64,000 bases of DNA. Origin: Cryphonectria parasitica EP155. Lineage: Eukaryota; Ascomycota; Sordariomycetes; Diaporthales; Cryphonectriaceae. Positions 1 through 12,000 of the stretch are shown here, piece after piece. Under the pieces are notes generated by a model. The model ran no database searches, had not been told where the DNA came from, and saw only the letters and a list, made by a program, of their open reading frames with translations. Each line of letters begins with the position of its first letter. Within the stretch, counting starts at the first letter, position 1. A program made the position numbers and the translations under genes. The stretch lies in contig NW_024468914.1 of the NCBI RefSeq assembly GCF_011745365.1, positions 1,820,001 to 1,884,000 of the forward strand. Direction: 5' to 3'.

Positions 1-1
1 T

Positions 2-313
2 TAGGCTGTTGAAGAACAGGAACTCCGCTTCAGAGAGATTCTCAACAGATAACACTACAATGCATATATCGGGCTACCGAATGATTGCCTCATGCAATGC
101 ATAAATAAAAAGATAGAGTAGTAGCAGTGCAAAACAATACTCTGCACGATTTATATTAATGATAAGATTTGCAACTAGCATTAATAGAAGAAAGATTAGG
201 AATAATGATAATATGAGCAAAAACAAGCTAAGAAGCTCGCTTAAGAAGCAGCGAAGCAGGCTCAGAAGAACAAGCAGTTCTTGATAAACCCAAAAGAATA
301 GAATTGCTTATAA
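2..313 (+). pseudogene. R1 gag, C-terminal end
   Basis: Frame 2 reads the last ~100 codons of Gag. They contain a Cys-containing stretch and then a Gln/Lys/Ala-rich tail (EAAKQAQKNKQ-like) that probably forms a coiled coil or binds RNA. Several TAG/TAA codons stand where glutamine is expected. The frame ends at a TAA (311-313) found at the same place in the other copies, so it is probably the true gag stop. The pol frame already opens at 232, giving an 82-nt overlap. Confidence 0.8.
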
Positions 314-3300
314 AGGAATTGCAGATGATTAGATCAGAATGGTTCCTATATAAAGCTTTTAGGATAGATTATACTTATATTAAGTTTAATATATATATTT
401 AAGAATATAAATATAGTATACTATTGAATAGTAATGCTTAGGAAAACTTTATATCTCTATATATTATCAATCAGATATAACTATAATGGAGATGGAAGAA
501 ATGCTTATATACTCTCAGCACTATAGAAGAATAATCTGTTGCATATAATCAAGAAGTAATCGATAAGAAAACTAATTATTTACTTATTTTGATTCAAGAA
601 TGTATAATCAGAGCTTCTTTTGATATTATGAATATAGCATAGCATAAGCTAATTATAGAGCTTCTATAGCTTAAGAAGCATAATTCTTGAATTGATTGAA
701 CTACTAACTAGCTCTTATAAGAACAAGCTATACTTAGAGAGATAGTTGCAATCAACAGCGCAGGATCGAAGCTAGTAATTAAAGAATACTCAGGAAAAGA
801 AGCTTTACACAACTTCCTATATACCTTCAAATCAGCAGAGCTAGCAGTTCAAGGAGAAGAATCTAGTAATAAGCGAACTCAAACAGTGCTAGAATGCTAA
901 CAGATTAGCAAAACAACAGAAGCAAGACTCTTAGCAAATCAGTCTGCTTCAGAGCAATAAGGAAAAGCTTCAGAATGTGAATTGTAAATTCATACAGGAA
1001 AACTCTCGAAACCAAGCTCTCGAGCGCTCGATTCAGCTCGGAGCGAATGCTTAAGGCTTTCGAAAACGCTATCAGAAAAGAAGCATGCTCAATAATACCT
1101 ACTGTTCCTCCAAGTAGCAGAAATAGCATAAGAACCAGAACTAATACTTGCAAACATATTATAAGAATATCACAAGTTTAAGAAACTGTTTCAGGAAGAA
1201 TTGGATACAGGATTGCTAGAATACAGCTTATACAATCACGAAATCCTGCTACAAGAAGAGAAGCAGCTCAAATTCTTCCCTATTTACAAACTAAACAAGG
1301 CACAGCTAGAGGCACTCAGGGAGTACTTCAACGAAAATCTCAAAAAGAGATATATACAACTGTTTCACTTATCAGCAGAATACTCTATCCTGTTTATACC
1401 CAAGAAGAACAGCAAGCTCAAGCTATATATTGATTATAAGCAACTCAATAATATTACAATCAAGAACTGATATCTGTTGCTACTTATTAAGAAACTATAA
1501 GATAGATTATAAAAAGTACAATAGTTTATAGTTCTAAATCTAAAAGAAGCTTATAATCTGATTAGAATAAAGGAAGAAGAAGAATGGAAAACTGCTTTCA
1601 GAATACGCTATAGATACTACAAATATTTAGTTATGCTCTTCAGTTTAATAAATACTCCAGCTTCATTCCAGAAAATAATCAATCACATTCTATACAAACA
1701 TCTAGATCAGTTCATCATTATCTATCTTAATAACATTCTTATTTACTCTTGAACATTAGAAGAATACAAGAAATATATGAAAACAGTATTGCAAATGCTT
1801 CAGAATACAAAGCTTCTTATAGAATCTGCAAAGAGCTACTTTTATATACAAAAAGTTAACTATCTCGAATTTACAATCAAGCTAGAATGCATCAAGCTAC
1901 AAAAAGATAAGATAGAAGCTATTAAAAACTAGCTAATTTCTAGGAATATCAGAGATATTAGATTTTTCCTCAGATACATTAACTTCTACAAGCAGTTCAT
2001 TAAGAACTATAGCTGGATTATATACCTTCTTACAAATCTCACCAAAAAGAATCAACTCTTCGAATGAATCTCCAAAGCACAAGAAGCCTTTGATAAGATT
2101 ATTAAGCACATCATCTCAAAGCTAATTCTGTATAAAGCAAATCTCTACAAACCCTTTGAAATTGAGACTAATATATCAGAATATGCACTTAGAGAACAAC
2201 TTGGTTAGCAAAACAACTAAGAGCATCTAAGAATCATAAGCAACTTTTCAAAAAAGTTGAATAGCTTGGAAATCAATTACAGAATCTCTGATCAGAAACT
2301 TATAGCAATAATGAAAGCTTTTGAGAAATAGCAGCACTACCTCATCAGCGTATAACACTCAATCATAATTCACTCAGATTACAAGAATCTAACTACATTC
2401 ATAACAATCAAGATTTTAAACAAGCAACAAATTAGATAAGCAGAATTCCTCTTACAATTCGATTTCAAGATTGTATACTGCAAAGACTTGGAGAATAAAC
2501 AAGCAGATGCTTTCAGCAGAAGATCAAACTATCGAAATGCAAACTCTTCGAATATACAGAACATCTTCGCTCAAAACAAGTCAGAAAATCTTGTTAATGC
2601 ATACAGAGAACTGAACGCTGCTCTCAGAATTGAACTCTCGGAGAAAAATTCAGAATTAATAACTCCAGATAAACAAAACAACTATATCAAGAATGTATAT
2701 AATGCATCAGTATATAAGCACCAGAGAGTCAGAGCAATCTACAAATGCATCAAAAGATACTGGAATTTATCAGATCTTAGGAAAAGAATTGAAAGCATTC
2801 TATAATAATATAATAGCTGCAAAAAGAACAAAGCAAAAAGATACAAGCCTTATGAACTACTGCACTTCTTACTAATATTTATAATTATTTAACAATCCAT
2901 CAATCTAAACTTTATTATCAAGCTACTTTTCTTATAAGAATTCTTAACTAAGATGCAATACAATAGCATTCTAGTAATGATTTGCAAACTGAGCAAGTAT
3001 GCTTATTTTCTTTCCTACAAAGAAAGCAGTATAGCAAAGGAATTTGCATATATATTCCTTAGAACAATCATTGCTAATCATAGCATATTAGAGAAAGTAA
3101 TCTCCGATAGAGATAGAAAGTTCAATTTGAAGTTTTGAATTTCGCTTATAAAACAGCTCAGAATATACTATAGAATGTTTATAGTATTTTATCTGCAAAC
3201 AGATGAATAGATGGAAAGAATGAATCAGATTATTAAACAGTATCTATAATACTATATCAACTAGGAATAAGATAACTGAGTTAATCTGTTGCTTCTTGTA

Positions 3301-3948
3301 TAGTTCGCTTATAATAGCGCAGATATAAGCATAATGAAGAAGTTACTATTCTTTGCATTTTACAGATATAATCCAACAGCTTATTACAAAGCATTATTAG
3401 GAGCAGATGCAGAAGCTGTGAATAAAAGAGTTAAAAAGATTAAGAAAGTTTAGGAGAAACTCCGATTAGAATTACAATTCGTTTAAGAACGAATAATGCA
3501 ATATGCAAACTCCAAAAGGATTGAGGGATTAATTCTATAGGAAGGAGATAAGGTTTATCTACTTCGAAAAAACATCAAAATAACTAGATCTAGCAACAAG
3601 CTTAATTATAAGAAGTTAGAACTATTCAAAATCTTGCAACAGATTTCCCTAGTTAATTACGAGTTAGCATTACCTCATGGGATGAGAATATACTCAGTTT
3701 TCTACATTTTACTGCTGGAATCAGCAGCACAGGAAATACTAATAGACAATACAGTGGAAGTGGAAAATAATGAACCAGAATATGAAATAGAGAAGATTCT
3801 CAAGCATAGAAGCACAGATAATACAAGGGAATATCTTATCAAATGGAAAGGTTACTCAGCAAGCGAAAACTCTTGGGAATTGCGGAAAAACGTTAAAAAT
3901 GCTCAGAAAAAGGTAGCTGAATATTGGAAAAGGAAAATCAGCATCTAG
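232..3948 (+). pseudogene. R1 pol (protease-RT-RNase H-integrase-chromodomain)
   Basis: A single frame, -1 relative to gag, runs through the whole region interrupted by RIP stops. The aspartic protease site reads LLNSNA at 421-438, where the family has LLDSGA, so the catalytic Asp is now Asn. RT follows; its YLDD box is YLNN at 1722-1733. The RNase H and connection region runs to about 2500, then an integrase HHCC-like segment (~2720-2870) and core with SDRD at ~3105. The last 315 bases (3634-3948) are uninterrupted and hold the chromodomain, with EYEIEKIL, YLIKWKGY and ENSWE giving the three-aromatic cage that binds methylated H3K9 in chromoviruses. The TAG at 3946-3948 ends pol and overlaps the stop of the antisense ORF. 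Confidence 0.92.
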
Positions 3949-4618
3949 GATGATCGCTCCGCCCTGGAACGAGAATCAAGCGCTACAGTTTCACTCTCCA
4001 GAAGGAAAAGCTAACCAGATATGCTAGAATCAAAAGCCAAAGAACTCCAGTTAATAATCTCAAGATATCCCTGAGACATCAAGCGAATCTCCTCTTCACG
4101 AAGACTGCAATCCTTCTTATCAGCAAATCTTTCCAAGGAATTGAAACTATAATGAATCATTTCTGCAGCACGCTCCTCCAACAACCTTCGCTATTTCCAT
4201 GCACAATCAAGACGAGCCTGCAACGCTAACAAAGCTTGTAGAGCAGCAGCGTTTGCTGACTCTGCTTTAGCCTCCTTGCTTAAAACCTTGCGCTTTTTAC
4301 AAATCAAACGCTCCGCTAAAGAAGAAAATCAGTAACCACAGAAAATACTAAGAAACAAAGAAACCAACCAGCAGAAGCTGAGAAACAACCAGTATTACAG
4401 CTTTGATTCAGAGAAATATACTCCTTACAACGAGAAGAGTTTTCAGCAAAACAACAGAAAGCCCTCATCTCCCAACAATAAGCACAAGCAGGCATTTCAA
4501 TACCAAAAGCAGAAATAAGCTTAGCAAGATGATAATGCTCTTGAGTTTTCACTGAATAACTAGAATGCAATTTGTTAATTCTATTCAACATCTCGATTAG
4601 GAAAGCATGATTATATAC
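3945..4618 (-). pseudogene. R1 antisense ORF (six-Cys cluster + coiled coil), class A, with intron
   Basis: Frame on the strand opposite pol, filling the space between pol and the 3' LTR. Exon 1 (4618-4369) starts at the conserved xHNxAFLIE segment; an ATG lies at 4591. It holds cysteines spaced C-x2-C-x6-C-x8-C-x2-(C)-x6-C at 4486-4397, which is the GAL4 Zn2Cys6 spacing; the fifth Cys is Tyr by a TGT to TAT change. A 53-nt intron is inferred at 4368-4316 (GTTGGT donor, TTACTGAT branch, TTCTTTAG acceptor). Splicing joins phase 1 to phase 1 and continues into a Lys/Glu/Ala-rich coiled coil and the tail. Two TAGs interrupt exon 2, at codons that fit Gln or Trp. The terminal TAG (3947-3945) overlaps the pol TAG. 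Function is unknown; DNA or RNA binding is a guess from the cysteines. Confidence 0.75.
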
Positions 4619-4683
4619 GCGAATAACTTGCTAGAATACTTATAGAAGATCATTAGAGATAACAATCAATAGAAGAAAGATGA

Positions 4684-5148
4684 TATTATAACTCATCCAA
4701 CATGCAGATCACCCGCCAGAACACTCGGAACAACTGTTCGGAAAGACAGGAAAGGATTTAACATCTCAAGAACTAAGGCTTATATAAGCAAGGATTAGGG
4801 TTACAGGATCAGAATGAATCAGTGGCTGATCCATGATAATTCGAATTAATTGGATTATCCAGATGATCCAAGGGATCTAACAACTAATACTACTAATGGA
4901 ACTGAAGAAGCTGAATATATAAGAATGCATTCATTATCATTAGATAGATTTAGTATATAGCTCTTCAGTTATCAATCTAAGTATTCAGTTTCACATACTG
5001 AGTAGCTCCAAAGGCAGTAAATACTTGCATCGCTTATTAGGACTTGTATAGTTCCGTATTCAAGGACTTGATACTTTGATACCGCTCTTGTTAGCATAAA
5101 CCCCTTTGTATACTTAGGAATCTTCGGATTGCTGCAGTGCTCATTACA
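4684..5148 (+). repeat. R1 3' LTR (465 bp, class A)
   Basis: Begins TATTATAACTCATCC (consensus TGTTATAACTCATCC) and ends GCTGCAGTGCTCATTACA. TATATAAG at 4916-4923 is a TATA box. It lies between inverted arms AACTGAAGAAGCT (4900-4912) and AGCTCTTCAGTT (4959-4970). The preceding purine run of the internal region is the polypurine tract. Confidence 0.95.
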
Positions 5149-5232
5149 CTTGAGTTGTATAAGCTCTTGCTTATTGCTTCAGCAGCTGTTTATTCCTTTT
5201 TCTTTCGAAGGCAACAGCGCCCTAGTTCTGAT
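5149..5232. other. 84-bp junction of unknown origin
   Basis: Sits between the R1 3' LTR and the truncated start of R2. It matches no part of the Ty3 copies in this window and shows less RIP-like bias (GGCAACAGCGCCC inside). It may be a scrap of the original host site or filler from the deletion that removed the front of R2. Confidence 0.4.
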
Positions 5233-6000
5233 TCACTGCAAACAAATAAACAAACAGAAAGAATGAACTAGATTATCAAATAATATTTTCAATACTATAT
5301 TAATCAGAAACAGAATAACTAAATTAATCTATTGCTCCTTACATAGTTTGCTTATAATAGCGCAAATATAAGCATAATAAAGAAATTACTATTCTTCATA
5401 CTTTACAGATACAATTCAACAGCTTATTATAAAGCACTGCTAGAAGCAGATGCAGAAGCTGCAAACAAAAGAGTTAAGAAGATTAAGAAGATTTAGAAAG
5501 AACTTCAGTTAGAATTATAATTCATTCAGAAACGAATAATGCAATATGCAAACTCCAAAAGAATTGAGAAACTAATTCTATAGAAGGGAGATAAGATTTA
5601 TCTATTTCGGAAAAATATCAAAATAATTAAGCTTAGCAATAAACTTAATTATAAGAAGTTAGAACTATTCAAAATCTTATAATAAATCTTTCCAATTAAT
5701 TATAAGTTAGTATTATCTTATAGAATAAGAATATATTCGGTTTTCTATATCTTATTACTGAAATTAGCAGCATAGAAAATACTAATAAATAATATAGCAA
5801 AAGTAGAAAACAATGAATCAGAATATGAAATAGAAAAGATTTTCAAGCATAGAAGTATAAATAATATAAGAGAATATCTTATTAAGTGAAAAAGTTACTC
5901 AGCAAGCGAAAACTCGTGAAAACTATAGGAAAATATTGAAAATGCTCAGAAGAAAGTAGCTGAGTATTGGAAAAAAAAAAAAAGAGAAACCAACATCTAG
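5233..6000 (+). pseudogene. R2 pol fragment: integrase C-terminus and chromodomain
   Basis: Begins at LQTNKQTERMN, so the catalytic Glu of the integrase DDE triad is present while both Asp residues are lost with the 5' truncation. The frame continues through the integrase C-terminal domain to a degraded chromodomain (EYEIEKIF, then LIK with the following Trp now TGA). An A13 run at 5968-5983 lies just before the end. The TAG at 5998-6000 overlaps the antisense stop. Confidence 0.88.
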
Positions 6001-6426
6001 AACAGTCGCTCCGCTCCGAACTCAGAAACCTCGAAAATCTCACTCTCCAGAAAACCCAATCAATCCACTACTGAATTCCCTATATCCACAGAATTTCAAT
6101 CAAAACTCTTGAAAGAAGGATTCCCAACAATCACAGCAGATTCTTCTGCAACTACAGAACAAATCCCAGCAGCAATACAAGCTCACTTCTCTTCAGCTTC
6201 CTTACATTCCAGCTCCTTCACGCTAGAAAAACCTCAGCGAATAGCCTTTATCATTCTCTCGAATTACAAACGCTTCTGCTTCCGCAAGCGCCCTATCTCT
6301 GCAGCAGCATTACGCAGCTGCTTCTCAGCACTCTCGAATTAGTTCTCCAGATGCTGATATTGAACGCTTATTCAACGAATTTCCGCTGCGCTCAGCTTCT
6401 GAACATCGCATCAAGAGCAGCTTAGA
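5997..6426 (-). pseudogene. R2 antisense ORF, C-terminal half (class E)
   Basis: Joined to 28882-29090 it forms one continuous frame of 213 codons once R3 and one TSD copy are removed. This half starts at the last cysteine (CDVQ) and runs through a Gln/Glu/Leu-rich coiled coil (QLRNAAAEIGRLRKQKRL), then the tail with FD(W)NSVDIGNSVVD and FLESEI. About eight stops interrupt it, nearly all TGA or TAA/TAG where Arg, Gln or Trp is expected. The stop at 5999-5997 overlaps the pol TAG. Confidence 0.75.
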
Positions 6427-6918
6427 TGTTATAACTCATCCAACATGCAGATCACGAAAACAGGTCACAGGCAAACAAGAACCAGGTGTTATAACTCAAC
6501 ATCAGACAACTCACAAGGATTACATAATCCAGAGTTAGGGTTACAAGCTAACTAATCAGAAGAGCTCATCTGTACTTACTAAGCTTCAATAAGCATCACT
6601 GAGCAGCAGTGAGCTTCAGTAAGTACTACTGAGCAGCAGTAAGCTTTAGTAAGTATCAGCAAGCTATACTGAAGAGCTAAATATATAACTATATATTTAT
6701 TACTATTAGATAAATTATTATATATAACTCTTCAGTTATCAATCTAAGTATTAGATTACTCTCTATTCTGATAGCTCTAAAAGCAGTGAATACTTACATT
6801 GCTTATTGAGACTTGTATAATTCCGTATTTAAGAACTTAGCATTTTGATACTGCTTTTATTAATATAAATCCTCTTTGTATACTTTGGAATCTTCGGATT
6901 GCTGCAGTACTCATTACA
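6427..6918 (+). repeat. R3 5' LTR (492 bp, class C)
   Basis: TGTTATAAC start and TCATTACA end. U3 holds three 30-bp tandem units at 6583-6612, 6613-6642 and 6643-6672 that other LTR classes lack. The TATA box is followed by the right inverted arm CTCTTCAGTT. Confidence 0.96.
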
Positions 6919-6965
6919 TTTTGATAATTCTTATTTAAGAATAGTTCAGTATTATTTCTTAAGTA

Positions 6966-9080
6966 ATATGGAATATAATAGCTTTTCTAGAAATCTCTTT
7001 ATTCTTGCATGCTTTTATTTAGAAGGAATTAATTAACTAGATATATTAGCTTATTCAGTATATTCAGAATCTATGCAAATAATAGCAAGCTTAGAGCGCT
7101 ATTATTGCTAACTAATAAGCTTAGCTAGCTTAATAAGCTTAATAAGCACAGTTTATTTCTATAGCTATTAATGATACTGAAAAGGTATATAAGATGAATA
7201 AGCTTGCTATATATAATAGCAATCAGAAAATGCTATATGAATTCCTTATCTACTGCAGAGCGTATTTCTTATACTATATAACTCAGTTTACTATGAAATC
7301 TGAAAAGATTATTCTTACAGAAACTCATCTCGAAAAGAATGCTTTTATTTGATACAAGCCTTCTCTATACAATTACTTGGAGCATTAGAATAATTCTAAT
7401 GCATATATTCAGAATACTAAGAATATATTCGATTTCTTTGAAAGCTTTAAAAAAGCTTTTAAAGAAACTTTTAATAATTTCAATAAAGAATATATTATAG
7501 CTTAGCAGCTTATGAATCTTAGATAAACTAAGTTAGCTTCTGCTTATATAGTTAGATTTAAGCAGCTCTTAGCAAGATTTCTATAGGAAAATAAGAATTT
7601 TATAAAATATTATTATAAGGAATTTAAGAATAATATTAAGAACAAAATCTTTAAACAGAATTAGCTAGAGAATTTTGCAATATTCTCTAATTAAGCAATC
7701 TGCATTAATAATTATCTATACGAACAATAAGTAAAGAAATTCAAGAAAGAAGAAAGCTAGACTTGGAGATTTCCAGCTAATATAAGCAAGAAACTCCAAT
7801 ATAAGAATAGCGAATAATAGGATAGTACAGCTTAGAGCAGCACTATATATGCTAGTTCTATAGAATTCAATGCTGCTAATAAGTAGTATAGCAAGAGGAA
7901 CAGTATTACTTGCTACAACTATAATAAACAAGAATACATTATATATAATTGCTATTAATCTCAGAAGAACAAATAGCAATCAGTTCAGAAAGAATGCTAG
8001 ATAAATATTGCTTGATAATAGAAACTCAATCAACTAAGCAAAAATATCTCTTTGGAGCAAGTATTGAACTCTATTAATTATAGAAATCTTAGCTGAATAT
8101 TCTGCTATAATAATAACTGCTTAATATATCTCTTGAGTAAGAAAGATTTAGAATAGTTTCCTTAGAAATCTAGATGCTATAGGCAGATAGCAATAGCAGA
8201 GCGGAGATATATGCTTAGCATAATTATAAGCAGTAATAACTCGAACTACTTCGATATTACTAAACGAAGTATTCAGATACTGAAGAAAGAGCTTAATAAT
8301 AATGCTCTTTACTATTTCCTATTATCTGCATCAGATACTATAATCAGAGAAATGAATAAAGAATAATATTCTCTTAATTATTAGTATAAATATCTAAATA
8401 ATACTGAAAACACTTCTTAAGCAACAGAAAGATCAAGCTAGAATGAACAATCTAACGATTTACTAGAATCTCTTATAAATAATAAATCTAAGAAGCTTAC
8501 AGGAAGATTTCTCTTTAATATTGAATGGAATAAGAAAACAATATAAATTGAATATCTTATTTATAGAATAAAATTAGAAAAGCTCTTCATCTGTATTCTC
8601 TTGTAAGACATTAAAGCATAATAAGATAAAGATTCTTGGATTGATTTACTTTATAATCTATATTACAAACTAGCTTGAATCTCCTATATTTATTATAGCT
8701 GCAGAATGCATTTCTCAGATAAGATGCAATACAAATAGTTCCCTATTAGAGAATCAGAATAAATCTTTTAAGCTGTTGAAGAACAGAAATTCTGCTTCAG
8801 AAAGGTTTTCAATAGATAGCATTATAATGCATATATCGAATTACTAGATAACTGCTCTATATAATGCATAAATAAGAAAATAAAATAGTAGCAGTGCAAA
8901 ATAATACTCTGTATGATTTATATTAATAACAAAGTTTGCAACTAGCATTAATAGAAGAAAAATTAGGAATAATAATAATATGAGCAAAAGTAAGCTAAGA
9001 AGCTTGCTTAAGAAGCAGCAAAGCAAGCTTAGAAGAATAGATAGTTCTTAATAAACTCAAAAGAACAGGATTGCTTATAA
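6966..9080 (+). pseudogene. R3 gag
   Basis: Frame of 705 codons from an inferred start (ATA at 6966, probably ATG before RIP) to a TAA at 9078-9080. The N-terminal ~75 residues are Gln-rich and coiled-coil-like, then a capsid-like region from MNKLAIYNSNQK (7194). A CCHC knuckle lies at 7911-7952; here the second Cys and the His are both Tyr. The C-terminal tail is Gln/Lys-rich. Many TAG/TAA codons stand for Gln, so no protein is expected. The start codon is inference: a stop precedes it and no intact ATG is near. Confidence 0.85.
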
Positions 9081-12000
9081 AGAAACTGCAGATAATTAAA
9101 CTGAAATAGTTCTTATATAAAGCTTCTAGAACAAATTATGCTTATATCAAGTTTAATATATATATTCAAGAATATAAATATAGCACACTATTGAATAGTA
9201 GCGCTTAGAGAAACTTTATATTCCTATATATTATTAATCAGATATAATTATAATAAAGATGAAAGAGATGCTCATATACTCTCAGCATTATAAAAGAATA
9301 ATCTATTATATACAACTAAGAAGTAATCAATAAGAAGACTAATTATCTATCTATCTTGATTCAAGAATGCATAATTAGAGCTTTCTTTGATATTACAGAT
9401 ATAGCGCAGTATAAGCTGATTATAGAGCTTTTATAGCTCAAAAAGCATAATTCTCGAATTAATTAAACTACTAGCTAAATCTTATAAGAACAAGCTATAT
9501 CCAGAGAAATAATTATAATCAATAGCGCAGAATTGAAGCTAGTAATTAAAGAATACTCAGAAAAAGAAGCTTTATATAACTTCATACATATTTCCAAGTT
9601 AGCAGAGCTAGCAGTTCAAGAAGAAGAACTTAGTAATAAGCAAATCCAAATAATGCTAGAGTACTAATAGATTAGCAAAACAATGGAAGCAAGATTCTTA
9701 GCAGATTGATCTGCTCTGAAGCAGCAAAAAAAAGCTTCAGAATATGAATTGTAAAACTATACAAGAAAAACCTCGAAATCAGGCTCTCAAGCGCTCAGTC
9801 TAGCCTGAAGCGAATGCTCAAAGCTCTCGAAAACGCTATCAGAAAAGAAGCATGCTTAACAGTACCTATTATTCCTCTAGATAGCAGAAACAGCATAGGA
9901 ATCAGAACCAATACTTGCAAACATATTACAAGAATATTATAAATTCAAGAAACTATTCCAGAAAGAATTGGATATAGAATTGCTAGAATATAGCTTATAC
10001 AACTACAAGATTCTGCTACAAAAAGGAAAATAGCTTAAATTCTTTCCTATTTATAAACTAAATAAAGCATAGCTAGAAACATTTCAAGAATATCTTGATA
10101 AGAATCTTAAGAAAGAATATATATAATTATTATAATTACTAGCAGAATATTCTATCTTGTTTATATCTAAGAAAAATAGCAAGCTTAGATTATATATTAA
10201 TTATAAGCAATTTAATAATATTATAATTAAGAACTAATATTTATTGCTACTTATTAAGAAATTATAAGATAAGCTGCAAGAAGTATAATAATTTATAATT
10301 CTAGATTTAAAAAAAGCTTATAATCTAATTAGAATAAAAGAAAAAGAAGAATGGAAAACTGCTTTTAGAATATGCTACAAATACTATGAATATTTGATTA
10401 TGCTTTTTAGTTTAACAAATACTTCAGCTTTATTTCAGAAAATGATTAATTATATTCTATACAAATATCTGAATTAATTCATTATTGCTTATCTTAATAA
10501 CATTCTTATTTACTCTTGAATACTTGAAGAATATAAGGAATATATGAAAACAGTATTACAAATGCTTCAAGATGCAAAACTCCTTATGGAATCCGCAAAA
10601 AGTCACTTTTATATACAAAAGATCAACTACTTCGGATTCATAATCAAGCTAGAATATATTAAGCTACAGAAAAATAAGATAGAAGCTATTAGGAATTAGC
10701 TAGTTTCTAAGAATATTAGGAATATTAGATCTTTTCTTGAATATATCAACTTTTATAAGCAGTTTATTAAGAACTATAGCTGAATTATATACTCTTTTAT
10801 AAATCTTATCAAAAAAGAATAGCTTTTCGAATAAATCTCTAAGATATAAGAAGCTTTCAATAAGATTATTAAGCATATTATCTTAGAACTAGTTCTGTAT
10901 AAAGCAGATCTCTATAAATCCTTTGAAATTAAGATTAATATATTAGGATATGCATTTGGAGAACAACTTGGCTAGCAAGATGATTAAGAATATCTAAGAA
11001 TTGTAAGCAACTTTTCAAAGAAGTTGAATAGCTCAGAAATCAACTATAGAATCTCTAATCAGAAACTCATAGCAATAGTAAAAGCTTTTAAAGAATAGCA
11101 ATACTATCTTATTAGCATATAATACTTAATTATAGTTTACTTAGATTACAAGAATCTGATTATATTCATAATAACTAAGATTTTGAATAAATAATAAGTT
11201 AGATAAATAGAATTCCTTTTACAGTTTAACTTCAAGATTATATACTGCAAAAGCTCAGAAAACGAATAAGCAGATGCTCTTAGCAGAAAACTAGATTATC
11301 GAGATATAGATTCCTCGGATATATAGAATATCTTTATCCAAAACGAGTTGGGAAACCTTGTTAATGCATACAGAGAACTAAATGCTGCCTTCAGAATTGA
11401 ATCTTCAGAAAAAAACTCAGAATTGATAACTCTAAATAAACAAGATAACTATATCAAGAATGTATATAATGCATCAGCATACAGATATTAAGGAGTTAGA
11501 GTAATCTATAAATGCATTAAAAAATACTGAAACTTATTAGATCTTAAGAAAAGAATTGGGAATATTCTATAACAATATAATAGCTATAAGAAGAATAAGA
11601 TAGAAAAATACAAGCTTTACAAACTACTGCATCTCTTACTAGTATCTATAATTATTTAGCAATCTATTAATCTAAACTTTATTATTAAGCTATCTTTCTT
11701 ATGAGAATGTTTAACTAAGATACAATATAATAGCATTTTAATAATGATTTGCAAACTAAGCAAGTATACTTACTTTCTTCTCTACAAGGAAAGCAGTATA
11801 GCAGAAGAACTTATATATATATTTCTCAGAATAATCATTGCTAATTATAGCATATTAGAAGAAATAATCTCTAATAGAGATAGAAAGTTCAATTCGAAAT
11901 TTTGAACTTCACTTATAAAACAGCTCGGAATATACTATAGAATATTTATAGCATTTCATCTGCAGATAAATAAATAAACAGAAAGAATAAATTAGATTAT

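Larger units (their letters stand above)
1..5148 (+). mobile_element. R1: Ty3/gypsy chromovirus, 5' part outside window
   Basis: The element enters from the left inside gag. By alignment with R3 about 2.3 kb (5' LTR plus most of gag) lies outside the window. Order seen: gag C-terminus, pol, antisense ORF, 3' LTR of the 465-bp class. It is RIP-mutated and dead. The five bases after the 3' LTR are CTTGA, but the partner duplication cannot be checked here. Confidence 0.95.

Noticed and set aside
3945..4618. Envelope-like gene
   Set aside because: Wrong strand, no signal peptide or membrane anchor in the consensus reading; cysteine cluster and coiled coil fit a soluble protein better.
6583..6672. 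CRISPR-like array
   Set aside because: Units are directly adjacent with no spacers, lie in an LTR and occur in a fungal context.
7716..9026. Leu/Ile-rich minus-strand ORFs resembling small membrane proteins
   Set aside because: They recur opposite gag in every copy and follow from AT-rich RIPped DNA; they are shadows.
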